DNA from: Chitinophaga sp. CF118
GTDB taxonomy: Bacteria; Bacteroidota; Bacteroidia; Chitinophagales; Chitinophagaceae
Assembly (NCBI RefSeq): GCF_900112615.1
Contig: NZ_FOMK01000005.1
Location: 310,001-374,000, forward strand
Direction of reading: 5' to 3'
Length of the DNA stretch: 64,000 nucleotides
The position numbers were made by a program, and so were the translations under genes. Shown piece by piece: positions 9,026 through 17,791 of the stretch (the first letter of the stretch is position 1; each line of letters opens with the position of its first letter). The notes below the pieces were generated by a model. The model searched no databases and was not told the origin of the DNA. It saw only the letters and a list, made by a program, of their open reading frames with translations.

Positions 9026-9682
9026 ATGAACTTTAAAGTCACACCGAATAACCTGGTACGTCTTGAAAAGATCTTTAGCGAGATCAAGTATGAACTGCGT
9101 TTTGAAAAAGGTACGTTCAACTCGGGCTACTGTGTGCTGGAACATAAGAAAGTGGTGGTGGTCAATAAATTCCTGAACCTGGAAGGACGTATCAATTCCC
9201 TGCTGGATATATTATCCACCATGCAGATAGATGAAACGTTGCTGACAGCAGAATCACTGAAGTTATACCGGCAAATAGTGGATAACAGAAATGCAGCTCA
9301 GGCAGCAGAAGCGGCAGAAGAAATAGCGGAAGCCGCTGCTACAGAGGCTGCCGCTGCCAGTAATAAAGCAGTGGAAATGGCAGCCCGGGAATCTCAGGCG
9401 GCTAGTGATGATGTAGAAACAGCTACTACGGAAAGTACAAGCCAGGAATCTCAGGCGGCCAGTGACGATGTAGAAACAGCTACTACAGAAAGTACAAGCC
9501 AGGAATCTCCGGCGGCTAGTAATGATGTAGAAACATCTACTACAGAAACTACGAGCCAGGAATCTCCGACGGCCAGTGATGATGTAGAAACATCCTCTAC
9601 AGAAACGATAACCCACGAATCTCCGGCAGATGAAGAATCTGCAAAGGAAAAACCTTCACCTGAACAATCATCAGAGAATTGA
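9026..9682 (+). CDS. Conserved N-terminal domain protein with 19-residue acidic repeats
   Basis: 218 residues. The first about 85 residues look like a folded conserved domain (NNLVRLEKIFSEIKYELRFE, then a VVVVNKFLNLEGR strand-helix). Residues 90-120 are Ala/Glu-rich and likely helical. Residues 122-197 hold four near-identical 19-residue units of the form ESQAASDDVETATTESTSQ, followed by an acidic tail. No signal peptide or membrane segment. It starts 34 nt after porX and its stop overlaps the start of the next gene by 4 nt. I do not recognise the domain; the repeats look like a disordered acidic linker and are likely variable in length between strains. Confidence 0.75.
   Translation: MNFKVTPNNLVRLEKIFSEIKYELRFEKGTFNSGYCVLEHKKVVVVNKFLNLEGRINSLLDILSTMQIDETLLTAESLKLYRQIVDNRNAAQAAEAAEEIAEAAATEAAAASNKAVEMAARESQAASDDVETATTESTSQESQAASDDVETATTESTSQESPAASNDVETSTTETTSQESPTASDDVETSSTETITHESPADEESAKEKPSPEQSSEN
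9389..9616 (+). repeat. Tandem 57-bp repeat, 4 units
   Basis: Four in-frame 57-nt units encoding the 19-residue repeat of the preceding gene. Units 1 and 2 are nearly identical at DNA level and units 3-4 are more diverged, the pattern expected of recent duplication from one end. Confidence 0.85.
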
Positions 9683-10443
9683 AAATAACTTTTCTAGGAA
9701 CAGGAACCTCCCATGGAGTACCGGTAATAGCCTGTGGCTGCCAGGTTTGTACTTCAACCAGTTCAAAAGATAAACGGTTGCGCAGCAGTATTATGGTATC
9801 TGAAACAGGAGCCGGAAACATTGTGGTAGATACAACACCGGATTTTCGCTACCAGATGTTGCGGGAAAACGTAAAACACCTTGAAGCGGTACTGATCACT
9901 CATTCTCATAAAGATCATATTGCCGGGATGGACGATATCCGTGCGTTCAATTATTTTCAGAAACGATCTATAGACATTTATGCCAGTGTATTTTCACAGG
10001 AAATAATCATACGGGAGTTTTCCTATGCATTTGCAGAACATAAATATCCGGGTGTTCCGGAAATGAACCTTAAAACAATTGATGGTAGCCCCTTTGATGT
10101 GAACGGACTGACCATCCTGCCTGTAAAGGTGATGCACCACCAGATGCCTGTACTGGGCTTCCGGTTTGGTGACTTCACCTATATAACGGATGCCAACTTC
10201 ATTTCAGAAGAGGAAAAAGAGAAAATCCGTGGTTCTAAAGTGTTGGTGCTGAATACGCTGCGAAGGGAAAAACATATTTCTCATTTTACACTGGACGAAG
10301 CCATTGCTTTAACCCGTGAACTGGCTATTCCCCAGGTATATTTTACGCATATCAGCCACCAGCTGGGTCTGCATGATGAAGTTTCGGCAGAACTGCCTCC
10401 CGGTATGGCTTTGGCTTATGATGGGCTGGAAATAGAGCTATAA
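9679..10443 (+). CDS. MBL-fold metallo-hydrolase (PhnP-like)
   Basis: 254 residues starting MKITFLGTGTSHGVPVIACGC, the opening of PhnP/RNase Z-type metallo-beta-lactamase proteins. Motif II is THSHKDHIAGMDDIR at about residues 74-88, and further metal ligands are in VMHHQMPV, YITDANF and FTHISHQLGLH. Cysteines 19, 21 and 24 at the N-terminus match the extra zinc site of PhnP-like phosphodiesterases. The start is TTG, forming a 4-nt TTGA overlap with the previous stop; no in-frame ATG fits the conserved N-terminus. Likely a cyclic phosphodiesterase or related hydrolase; substrate unknown. Confidence 0.85.
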   Translation: MKITFLGTGTSHGVPVIACGCQVCTSTSSKDKRLRSSIMVSETGAGNIVVDTTPDFRYQMLRENVKHLEAVLITHSHKDHIAGMDDIRAFNYFQKRSIDIYASVFSQEIIIREFSYAFAEHKYPGVPEMNLKTIDGSPFDVNGLTILPVKVMHHQMPVLGFRFGDFTYITDANFISEEEKEKIRGSKVLVLNTLRREKHISHFTLDEAIALTRELAIPQVYFTHISHQLGLHDEVSAELPPGMALAYDGLEIEL

Positions 10444-10570
10444 TTAACTAAGAATAATAACGATCCTGATCTGATTACCAACTGGATATTGAACGATAAT
10501 TAACTGGTTATTAACTGAACTTTTTTTATTTATGCCATAACTTGCCGCCCTTTAGCAGTTAAGTTAACCC

Positions 10571-11467
10571 ATGAAGCAGACATTTTGGAAAACATACTTT
10601 TCCTTTTCCCGGCAGGAAAGACTTGGTATTACCACATTGCTGGTTTTAATCAGTATCTGTGTTTCCATACCTGCTGCATGGGAATATTATTATCCCCCGG
10701 TTATTGCAGACGATGATACTCTTGCACAGGCATGGATGCCTTTACAAACAACTGATGTTGTGAAAACAGCACCTGCAACAAAGGGGATTTTGTTCAGTTT
10801 TGATCCTAATAGATTATCAGAGCAAGGCTGGATAAAACTGGGAGTGGCTCCCCGTAATATACAAACGATACTGCACTATCGCGCAAAAGGCGGGGTATTC
10901 AGGAAAAAGGAAGACCTGCTGCGGATTTATGGTTTTCCGTCAGATATGTTCGCGAAACTGGCTCCTTATATACAAATCACAGTCCCTGAACGGGATTCGC
11001 TGAGCAGATCTGAATACAGAACCCAGGCTATAAAATGGGAGCGCGAGCGGGTAGTGACGAAAGCACGTGTGATTGATATAAATGAGGCAGATTCTGCCGT
11101 ATGGGAATCCCTGAATGGAATAGGACCAGTGCTTGCAGGCCGCATTATACGATTCAGAGATAAGCTGGGCGGCTTTTATGACATCAGCCAGGTAAGAGAA
11201 ACATACGGTTTGCCAGATAGCACATTTGTGAAAATTCAAGCTTCGCTGCAATTGAATAAGGTTTCACTAAAATTTCTTGATATCAACCATCTGGATGAGC
11301 GGTCTTTGGCCCAACATCCATACATACACTACAAACTGGCGCGTCTGATAGTACTGTATCGCAATAGCAACGGGCCTTTCAAACAGGCTGATGAGCTTCT
11401 TGCCATACCATTGGTAGATGATAAGATTTATCGTAAACTTGAACCATACATCAAAACAATAAATTAA
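10571..11467 (+). CDS. Helix-hairpin-helix DNA-binding-type protein
   Basis: 298 residues with one membrane segment at about 18-36 near the N-terminus and a periplasmic or extracytoplasmic remainder. Two or three ComEA-like helix-hairpin-helix units follow: NIQTILHYRAKGGVFRKKED (about 97-116), INEADSAVWESLNGIGPVLAGRI (about 170-192) and a third unit at 243-290. ComEA-type HhH proteins bind DNA at the surface in competence, but many Bacteroidota carry such proteins with no tested role. Preceded by a 127-nt AT-rich gap; the acyl-CoA dehydrogenase gene follows 10 nt later. Confidence 0.8.
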   Translation: MKQTFWKTYFSFSRQERLGITTLLVLISICVSIPAAWEYYYPPVIADDDTLAQAWMPLQTTDVVKTAPATKGILFSFDPNRLSEQGWIKLGVAPRNIQTILHYRAKGGVFRKKEDLLRIYGFPSDMFAKLAPYIQITVPERDSLSRSEYRTQAIKWERERVVTKARVIDINEADSAVWESLNGIGPVLAGRIIRFRDKLGGFYDISQVRETYGLPDSTFVKIQASLQLNKVSLKFLDINHLDERSLAQHPYIHYKLARLIVLYRNSNGPFKQADELLAIPLVDDKIYRKLEPYIKTIN

Positions 11468-11477
11468 AGTCCCCATT

Positions 11478-12617
11478 ATGAACTTTGAGCCTACAGAAAT
11501 GCAGCAACAGATCACACAGGTGATCCGCGACTTTGGCAAAACGCACATTCAACCAAACGTACTGGAATGGGACGAAACCCAGACATTTCCGGTGCAATTA
11601 TTCAAACAGCTGGGAGAACTGGGATTAATGGGCGTACTCGTACCAGAACAATACGGTGGCAGCGGACTGGGATACCTGGAGTATGTTACCGTAATAAGTG
11701 AGATCTCCAAAATCTGTGGAGCTATCGGACTAAGTGTAGCTGCACATAATTCCCTGTGTACAGGCCACATATTACAGTTTGGAACAGAAGAACAGAAACA
11801 GCAATACCTGCCCAAACTGGCCAGTGCAGAATGGATAGGCGCCTGGGGACTAACAGAACCCAACACCGGCTCTGATGCAATGAACATGAAATGCGTAGCC
11901 CAAAAGGATGGTGATGAGTGGGTATTGAATGGTACCAAATGCTGGATCACGCATGGTAAAAGTGGAGACCTGGCCGTAGTAATTGCCCGTACCGGGAATG
12001 TACGTGACAGTCATGGAATGAGCGCCTTTGTGGTAAAAAGAGGCACACCAGGCTTCAGCGGTGGCAAGAAAGAGAATAAACTGGGGATGAGAGCTTCTGA
12101 AACCGCAGAAATGATCTTTGATAATTGCCGCATACCAGCAGCGAATATGCTGGGGAAACCGGGAGACGGCTTTATTCAGTCCATGAAAGTACTGGATGGT
12201 GGCCGCATCTCGATTGCTGCATTGTCACTCGGTATTGCCAAAGGTGCTTATGAAGCAGCCCTGAAATACTCTAAGGAGCGTTATCAGTTTGATCAGCCAA
12301 TTTCCAAATTTCAGGGTATCTCCTTTAAACTGGCAGATATGGCTACGGAGATTATGGCTGCAGAACTGCTCACCATGCAGGCAGCAGCAGGTAAAACGCA
12401 GGGCAAGAAAGTAACACAACATGCTGCTATGGCAAAGTATTATGCGTCTGAAGTGGCGGTGAGAGCTGCCAATGAAGCTGTGCAGATCTTTGGCGGATAT
12501 GGTTATACGAAAGATTTTCCGGTAGAGAAGTTTTATCGTGATGCCAAGTTGTGTACTATTGGTGAAGGCACATCAGAAATACAAAAGCTGGTTATTGCCA
12601 GAGAAGCATTGAAATAA
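11478..12617 (+). CDS. Acyl-CoA dehydrogenase
   Basis: 379 residues, the normal length of a short/medium-chain acyl-CoA dehydrogenase. FAD-dependent enzyme that introduces the alpha-beta double bond in fatty acid or branched-chain acyl-CoA breakdown. Visible signatures are GAWGLTEPNTGSDA (about 124-137), FGGYGYTKDFPVEKFYRDAK and the C-terminal IGEGTSEIQK with the expected catalytic base E363. Chain length preference cannot be read; butyryl-CoA-type is likely. Followed by a strong intrinsic terminator. Confidence 0.93.
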   Translation: MNFEPTEMQQQITQVIRDFGKTHIQPNVLEWDETQTFPVQLFKQLGELGLMGVLVPEQYGGSGLGYLEYVTVISEISKICGAIGLSVAAHNSLCTGHILQFGTEEQKQQYLPKLASAEWIGAWGLTEPNTGSDAMNMKCVAQKDGDEWVLNGTKCWITHGKSGDLAVVIARTGNVRDSHGMSAFVVKRGTPGFSGGKKENKLGMRASETAEMIFDNCRIPAANMLGKPGDGFIQSMKVLDGGRISIAALSLGIAKGAYEAALKYSKERYQFDQPISKFQGISFKLADMATEIMAAELLTMQAAAGKTQGKKVTQHAAMAKYYASEVAVRAANEAVQIFGGYGYTKDFPVEKFYRDAKLCTIGEGTSEIQKLVIAREALK

Positions 12618-12645
12618 CTTTTTAGCTATATAATACAATTTGGAT

Positions 12646-12679
12646 GATCCGGTTCTGTTAAGGACCGGATCTTTTTTTT
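12646..12679 (+). terminator. Rho-independent terminator after acyl-CoA dehydrogenase
   Basis: 8-bp perfect stem GATCCGGT/ACCGGATC with a 10-nt loop followed by eight T residues, 29 nt after the stop codon. Confidence 0.9.
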
Positions 12680-12680
12680 A

Positions 12681-12760
12681 ATTGTCCATAAATACACCTG
12701 CTGTCCATAAATACACCTTATCCGCCGTGATGCTTAGGTGAAACGCAATGAATCTGATAA
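12681..12760 (+). repeat. Partial copy of dispersed palindromic element
   Basis: Contains ATTGTCCATAAATACACCT (12681-12699) and, directly after it, TGTCCATAAATACACC (12702-12717) continuing into sequence similar to the left half of the full element at 12814-12954 (TATCCGCCGTGATG, then AGGTGAA). The right half is missing, so this is a truncated or scrambled copy. Confidence 0.7.
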
Positions 12761-12813
12761 GGAGGAGAGGGGTTTTAGCACTAACAAAAAGGGGGAGGTA
12801 TGACCCGGGCATG

Positions 12814-12954
12814 GATTGTAATTGTCCATAAATACACCTTGTCTGCCGTGATGACCCGGTGAAGCACAATAAAGACCAGATCTAAAATCACATCCCAAAG
12901 CTAAATCAGGGAACTAAACAGGCAGACGCAGTGTATTTACGGACAATTACAATC
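12814..12954 (+). repeat. Dispersed palindromic element, full copy 1
   Basis: 141 bp bounded by an imperfect 24-bp terminal inverted repeat, GATTGTAATTGTCC(A/G)TAAATACAC, at 12814-12837 and 12931-12954. Inside, GTCTGCC and its complement GGCAGAC continue the inverted symmetry. The interior aligns along its whole length with 48601-48731 read on the opposite strand. No ORF; too short for a transposase. Likely a non-autonomous element (MITE-like or REP-like). Confidence 0.8.
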
Positions 12955-13132
12955 ACACTTTATCAGCAGTTCTATATACTTTCCCCGGTTAACAAGAGAA
13001 AACACTGTCAACTATCAATACGTATAGCTAAATATGTTAGTAACAACACACTTAAAATTAGTAGAAAGCGCAAATTTATAACCCCAATAACTTTTTTAAA
13101 ACTTCTTATCTTTCAGTACATAAAACCATGTC

Positions 13133-14758
13133 ATGAATTTTGCAGAGCAATTACATCAGATGTACCCTAAGGCAGATGCCATTCCGGCTCAATATCAGCT
13201 GCCCGCGGAAGTTCACCAGCGGGAGTATTTATCTGGCGGTGAAATGAAACCCTGGAACGGAGATGTACATACGGTACTCTCACCCATTTGTATACAAACA
13301 GCCGAAGGACTTCAAAGGAAAGTAATCGGTTCCTATCCCCTGGCCGGACAAGAAGAAGCTATAGCAGCCATGGATGCTGCGTTGCTGGCATATAATGATG
13401 GCCGTGGAGAATGGCCTACCATGCCTGTTGCCGAAAGAATTGCCTGTATGGAGAAATTCACAGGTAAGATGATCGAAAAAAAGGAGGAAGTGGTAAGGTT
13501 AATTATGTGGGAGATTGGAAAGTCTTATGGAGATTCCGTTAAAGAATTTGACCGTACCATAGAGTATATTAATAGTACAATTGATGCATTGAAGGATCTT
13601 GACCGTAATTCCAGCCGTTTTGAAATAGAGCAGGGAATTATCGGGCAGATCCGCCGGTCGCCATTGGGTGTGGTACTTTGTATGGGACCGTTCAACTATC
13701 CGCTTAATGAAACGTTTACCACGTTGATTCCCGCACTTATTATGGGGAATACGATCCTTTTCAAACCTCCGAAGCATGGTACTTTATTGCACTATCCATT
13801 GCTGGAAGCATTCCGTACCTGCTTTCCAAAAGGCGTTGTAAATACTATTTACGGACGTGGTAATGTGATCATTGCACCATTAATGGAATCCGGTAATATC
13901 AATGTACTGACCCTGATAGGCAGCAGCAAAGTGGCCAACCAGCTGAAGAAGATGCATCCTAAAGTGAACAGGTTACGTGCTATTCTGGGACTGGATGCCA
14001 AGAATGCCGCTATTATCACTGATAAGGCCGATCTGGACCTTGCTGTGAAAGAATGCGTGCTGGGATCATTATCGTTTAATGGTCAGCGTTGTACAGCTAT
14101 TAAGATCATTTTTGTGCATAAACTGGTGGCAGATGCTTTCCTGGAAAAGCTGAGTGCAGCTGTTGGGAAGCTGAAACCGGGCATGCCCTGGGAAAAGGAT
14201 GTGTTCCTGACGCCGCTGCCTGAGCCACAGAAACCTGCTTATTTAAAGGAATGTATTGAAGATGCGCTGGCTAACGGAGCGAAGGTGATGAATGAAAACG
14301 GAGGTACTATTTTTGAATCTTTTGTATATCCGGCAGTGTTATACCCGGTGAACGAAAAGATGAAGCTGTATAGGGAAGAGCAGTTCGGACCAGTTATTCC
14401 GGTATTGCCTTTTGATGATATAGAAACGCCGATAGAATACCTGATTCATTCTGATCATGGTCAGCAGGTGAGCCTGTTCTCCAATGATGCCGATGAACTG
14501 GCATCACTGATAGATCCGCTGGTGAACCAGGTGAGCAGAGTAAATATCAACTGTCAGTGTCAGCGTGGCCCGGATATTTTTCCATTTACCGGTCGCAAGG
14601 ATTCTGCAGAAGGTACATTAAGTGTTCCGGATGCATTGCGTGCATTTTCTATTCGCACAATGGTGGCAGTAAAGCAAACAGAAGAGAATAAAAAATTGTT
14701 GAATAAGATCATAAGTGACCAGAAATCTAACTTTTTGTCAACAAAATATATCTTTTAA
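13133..14758 (+). CDS. GapN-like NADP-dependent glyceraldehyde-3-phosphate dehydrogenase (aldehyde dehydrogenase family)
   Basis: 541 residues, aldehyde dehydrogenase fold. The catalytic cysteine is C320 in SLSFNGQRCTAIK, and the coenzyme-binding GPFNYPLNET (185-194) and IGSSKVA (262-268) motifs are present. Family members annotated GapN oxidise glyceraldehyde-3-phosphate to 3-phosphoglycerate without phosphate. Odd point: the usual LELGGK glutamate motif reads LGLDAK here (286-291), so the general-base Glu is not at its normal place. This is about 60 residues longer than classical GapN. Monocistronic; exact substrate uncertain. Confidence 0.82.
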   Translation: MNFAEQLHQMYPKADAIPAQYQLPAEVHQREYLSGGEMKPWNGDVHTVLSPICIQTAEGLQRKVIGSYPLAGQEEAIAAMDAALLAYNDGRGEWPTMPVAERIACMEKFTGKMIEKKEEVVRLIMWEIGKSYGDSVKEFDRTIEYINSTIDALKDLDRNSSRFEIEQGIIGQIRRSPLGVVLCMGPFNYPLNETFTTLIPALIMGNTILFKPPKHGTLLHYPLLEAFRTCFPKGVVNTIYGRGNVIIAPLMESGNINVLTLIGSSKVANQLKKMHPKVNRLRAILGLDAKNAAIITDKADLDLAVKECVLGSLSFNGQRCTAIKIIFVHKLVADAFLEKLSAAVGKLKPGMPWEKDVFLTPLPEPQKPAYLKECIEDALANGAKVMNENGGTIFESFVYPAVLYPVNEKMKLYREEQFGPVIPVLPFDDIETPIEYLIHSDHGQQVSLFSNDADELASLIDPLVNQVSRVNINCQCQRGPDIFPFTGRKDSAEGTLSVPDALRAFSIRTMVAVKQTEENKKLLNKIISDQKSNFLSTKYIF

Positions 14759-14992
14759 GCAAGATACTATTAGGTTGAAAAAGAGAGATACGGGATTATT
14801 AACTAATTATTTAACCATTCGTAAATTTGATAATGTATTGTAATTGATTGTTTTTTTTACGAAAAAAATGAGTATTAACCCGTTAGTGTGATGGAATATT
14901 CAATGAAGAACGTTAAATTTGGGTTAATTCATCACTCTTTACCATTTATCAACCTTCAACAAGTCAGACACTCGAAAAATTTCTACGCAAAA
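14759..14992. other. Intergenic region after the GapN-like gene
   Basis: 234 nt, AT-rich, with no convincing ORF. There is no strong terminator directly after the stop; the hairpin at 14993-15021 may serve both converging genes. Confidence 0.4.
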
Positions 14993-15021
14993 AAAAGCAT
15001 CCTCTCAACCAGGATGCTTTT
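14993..15021 (-). terminator. Intrinsic terminator of the 15.1-kb small gene
   Basis: 11-bp stem AAAAGCATCCT/AGGATGCTTTT, 7-nt loop. On the minus strand the stem is followed by a run of eight or nine T, so it mainly serves the minus-strand gene ending at 15068; five T on the plus side make weak two-way use possible. Confidence 0.8.
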
Positions 15022-15067
15022 TACTTTAGTGCAATTGTGCATGTAATGCCTGCACAGTCAATATTTT

Positions 15068-15262
15068 CTAGTGTTCGAGGAAGTCGTTCTCTTTGTTGCT
15101 TTCGCCAGCTCTCTTTTCAATATCATTAAACCATTTCTCCACTGTACCAGCCAGAAAGCTTGGTACTTTACCACTTACATATTCTTTTAGTATTTCGAAA
15201 GTTTTTACTGCCTGCTCATTAGTAAGGCCAGCTTTGTCTTTTAATTCTTGTAACAGATCCAT
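15068..15262 (-). CDS. Small conserved hypothetical protein
   Basis: 64 residues, MDLLQELKDKAGLTNEQAVK then a predicted amphipathic helix KTFEILKEYVSGKVP and a charged C-terminus. No signal peptide, no membrane segment. Composition and helix pattern resemble small Bacteroidota proteins of unknown role. The gene is supported by the well-placed intrinsic terminator 47 nt downstream. Function unknown. Confidence 0.65.
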   Translation of the reverse strand: MDLLQELKDKAGLTNEQAVKTFEILKEYVSGKVPSFLAGTVEKWFNDIEKRAGESNKENDFLEH

Positions 15263-15351
15263 AATTTAATAGCTTGAGGATTAAAGGTACTGAGAATTGA
15301 AAAAAGGAGGAAATAAATGGCTGATGATCAGTAAGAGCAGATATACGTATT

Positions 15352-16392
15352 ATGTATATTATTAATTTGATTATATTTGTAGGAACCTACACCCTATATC
15401 TCATGATCATATATGGACATAATAACTATTGCAGAAAGAAGGTACAGCTGCATGAAGTTGGTATTTTCACTTCAGAGTCAGATATCAGGCATTTTGAACT
15501 GACACAGCGATACGCCCATCTTTATTGGATCCCATTCTTCCCATTTGAGTTATCCTGGAGCGCGAGGTCAAGAGACGGGAAGTTGTATAAGATCAATCCG
15601 GCACTGGAGCAGCGGCTCAATGCCATCCCTTATTCCTGGACTTCTGGTCTGGCCGCTTTTGCGGGCCCGCTTTTAATCATAGCCGGGTTTATTTTCTTTT
15701 ACTTTTACAATATGTATGACAGCTATGCCAGTCGCGTAAGGTATGAAGCACGCATAGAAAAAGAGTATGAAGAAAAAGAAGGAATGATCATGCATCCTGC
15801 TACCGAAGATTATTATCGGTTTTCCGGTGAGCGGAGACAATATGCGAAGGTGATAGGAGCAAACGACAAAGCAGTATTACTGTCTGCAGCTGTAATGGAA
15901 CCAAGAACAAGCGAAGTGCCTGAGATAATGGCATTACTTGAAGACACTACTAAGAACTTTCCACCGGTATGGGTGAATAAAAGTACGCTGAAGAAAATGG
16001 CAGACAACAAAAATCGCTTTGATACCACATTATTCGGATTGGGCACTTTTCATCTGGAAGAGATCAAAAGGTTGGGAGAGCCTGTACTGACATATTCACT
16101 CATGGGTGCTGCCGGATCGATGTTTGATTTTAAATTGAAAAATGAGGGAGAACTTGTCTATTTCACGGCTATAGATAAAATGAAGACAGATGTGACATTT
16201 GGCGGATCAATGCCGGATACCTGTATCTATGGAGATGATATCAATTTTAATGTGACGTTTCCTGATAAAAACAGTTATGGAGAATTTGCATTTGCGATCA
16301 CCTGTGAGGACAGAAAACATAATATTTATAAATACCTGATAACGGGAAAAGGATTTCCGGATCATTCAGTTGTTATAACCAAACAACTGTAA
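15352..16392 (+). CDS. Hypothetical membrane protein
   Basis: 346 residues with hydrophobic segments at about 3-20 and 101-124; the stretch between them (about 25-95) is probably cytoplasmic and the C-terminal two thirds are soluble. The N-terminal cytoplasmic part includes VGIFTSESDIRHFELTQRYAHLYWIPFFP-like sequence reminiscent of zinc-ribbon-lacking YcxB-type or zinc-ribbon membrane proteins, but no known motif is clear. ATG at 15352 follows an 89-nt gap after the divergent small gene. Its last codons and stop are repeated 56 nt downstream (see 16383-16459). Function unknown. Confidence 0.7.
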   Translation: MYIINLIIFVGTYTLYLMIIYGHNNYCRKKVQLHEVGIFTSESDIRHFELTQRYAHLYWIPFFPFELSWSARSRDGKLYKINPALEQRLNAIPYSWTSGLAAFAGPLLIIAGFIFFYFYNMYDSYASRVRYEARIEKEYEEKEGMIMHPATEDYYRFSGERRQYAKVIGANDKAVLLSAAVMEPRTSEVPEIMALLEDTTKNFPPVWVNKSTLKKMADNKNRFDTTLFGLGTFHLEEIKRLGEPVLTYSLMGAAGSMFDFKLKNEGELVYFTAIDKMKTDVTFGGSMPDTCIYGDDINFNVTFPDKNSYGEFAFAITCEDRKHNIYKYLITGKGFPDHSVVITKQL

Positions 16393-16459
16393 AAGGGAGA
16401 TATCAATTCAATTGTTATTAATCATAACAATAACGGGACAACTGTAAAAGAGAAATATC
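16383..16459. repeat. 22-bp direct repeat over the 3' end of the membrane protein gene
   Basis: ACAACTGTAAAAG(G/A)GA(G/A)ATATC occurs at 16383-16404, containing the stop codon of the upstream gene, and again at 16438-16459, with two mismatches. The 33-nt spacer is AT-rich. Confidence 0.75.
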
Positions 16460-16461
16460 TT

Positions 16462-16506
16462 AAAAGAATAGGGTGTACCATCATTGATGATACACCCTAT
16501 TCTTTT
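16462..16506. terminator. Bidirectional terminator between converging genes
   Basis: 16-bp perfect stem AAAAGAATAGGGTGTA/TACACCCTATTCTTTT extended inward by a further five pairs. A/T runs on both sides allow use by the plus-strand membrane protein gene and the minus-strand clpX. Confidence 0.88.
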
Positions 16507-16523
16507 ATTAAGGATCTTATATC

Positions 16524-17759
16524 TTATGCTACTTTCAGCTGCACCAGTGTTGACTTGCCTAATTTCTCTTCTGCGTATGCTCTTGTAAGTACAAAAGTTT
16601 TTTCATTGGAAGAAGGCAGGTTGAACATGGCTTCACTCAGCACCACTTCACAGATGGAACGGAGACCACGTGCACCCAGTTTATATTCCAGTGCTTTTTC
16701 TACGATGTAGTCAATAGCGCTGTCTTCTATGGAGAATTCTATGTTCTCTACCATGAAGAGCTTCTTATATTGCTTTAACAGGGCATTTTTAGGCTCTGTA
16801 AGGATCGCTTTCAGTGCTTCGGTATCCAGAGTATTCAGATAGGTAACTACAGGTAAACGGCCCAGCAATTCAGGAATAAGACCAAAAGCTTTCAGATCCT
16901 GTGAGTTGATATAACGCAGGATATGTTTTTTGTTTTCTTCTTCTTTTTCTTTGTTGACAGTGAACCCGATAGAGTGCGTCTGGATTCTGCGGCTGATGAT
17001 TTTATCTACCCCATCAAAAGCTCCACCACAAATGAACAGAATGTTCTGGGTATTTACTTTGATCAGTTTCTGTTCTGGATGTTTACGACCGCCCTGTGGA
17101 GGTACCAGCGCTTCTGTACCTTCCAGGAGCTTCAATAGGCCCTGTTGTACACCTTCGCCGCTTACATCGCGGGTGATAGATGGATTATCGCTTTTACGGG
17201 CAATTTTATCTATCTCATCAATATATACGATACCACGCTCTGCAGCTTCCACGTCATAATTACATACCTGCAGCAGGCGGGTCAGGATACTTTCCACATC
17301 TTCACCTACATAACCTGCTTCTGTGAATACAGTAGCATCTACGATGGTAAAGGGCACATTCAGCAAACGTGCGATGGATTTAGCCAGCAGGGTTTTACCT
17401 GTACCGGTTTCGCCCACCATGATAATATTGGATTTTTCAATTTCCACATCATCATCACCAACTTGCTGATTCAGGCGTTTGTAGTGATTATATACGGCTA
17501 CTGCCAGAATCTTTTTAGCATCATCCTGGCCAATTACGTATTCGTCCAGGAATTTCTTTATTTCCACCGGCTTAGACACTTTGGGTACAAAGTGGGAAGG
17601 CGCTTTTTTGCCTGCTTGCTGAAATAGCTCCTGCTCTATGATTTCCTGAGCATTTGCTACGCAGTTCTCACATATGTGGCCTTCTGCACCAGCAATCAGT
17701 ATCTGCACTTCATCTTTAGAGCGGTTGCAAAATGAGCAACGTATTTTGGACTCTTTCAT
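16524..17759 (-). CDS. clpX: ATP-dependent Clp protease ATP-binding subunit ClpX
   Basis: 411 residues, the normal ClpX length. AAA+ unfoldase that feeds proteins to ClpP. The N-terminal zinc-binding domain has C8, C11, C30 and C33; Walker A GETGTGKT is at 116-123, Walker B IVYIDEIDKIA follows, and the pore loop and sensor 2 region (LGARGLRSICE) are visible. It lies 105 nt downstream of clpP on the same strand, with a long hairpin between them. Confidence 0.97.
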   Translation of the reverse strand: MKESKIRCSFCNRSKDEVQILIAGAEGHICENCVANAQEIIEQELFQQAGKKAPSHFVPKVSKPVEIKKFLDEYVIGQDDAKKILAVAVYNHYKRLNQQVGDDDVEIEKSNIIMVGETGTGKTLLAKSIARLLNVPFTIVDATVFTEAGYVGEDVESILTRLLQVCNYDVEAAERGIVYIDEIDKIARKSDNPSITRDVSGEGVQQGLLKLLEGTEALVPPQGGRKHPEQKLIKVNTQNILFICGGAFDGVDKIISRRIQTHSIGFTVNKEKEEENKKHILRYINSQDLKAFGLIPELLGRLPVVTYLNTLDTEALKAILTEPKNALLKQYKKLFMVENIEFSIEDSAIDYIVEKALEYKLGARGLRSICEVVLSEAMFNLPSSNEKTFVLTRAYAEEKLGKSTLVQLKVA

Positions 17760-17791
17760 AGCTTACAAATGTACGATAAAAGGGGCAAAGG

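Noticed and set aside
9263..9616. 117-residue minus ORF rich in Cys/Phe opposite the repeat protein
   Set aside because: Created by the tandem DNA repeat read backward; repeated FCSSCFYI-like peptide is an artefact.
12681..12840. CRISPR-like short repeats (three ATAAATACACC copies)
   Set aside because: Spacing is irregular, the repeats belong to a larger palindromic element, and no cas gene is present.
12678..12869. 63-residue minus-strand ORF in the gap before the GapN-like gene
   Set aside because: It lies across the dispersed repeat copies; its codons just translate the repeat.
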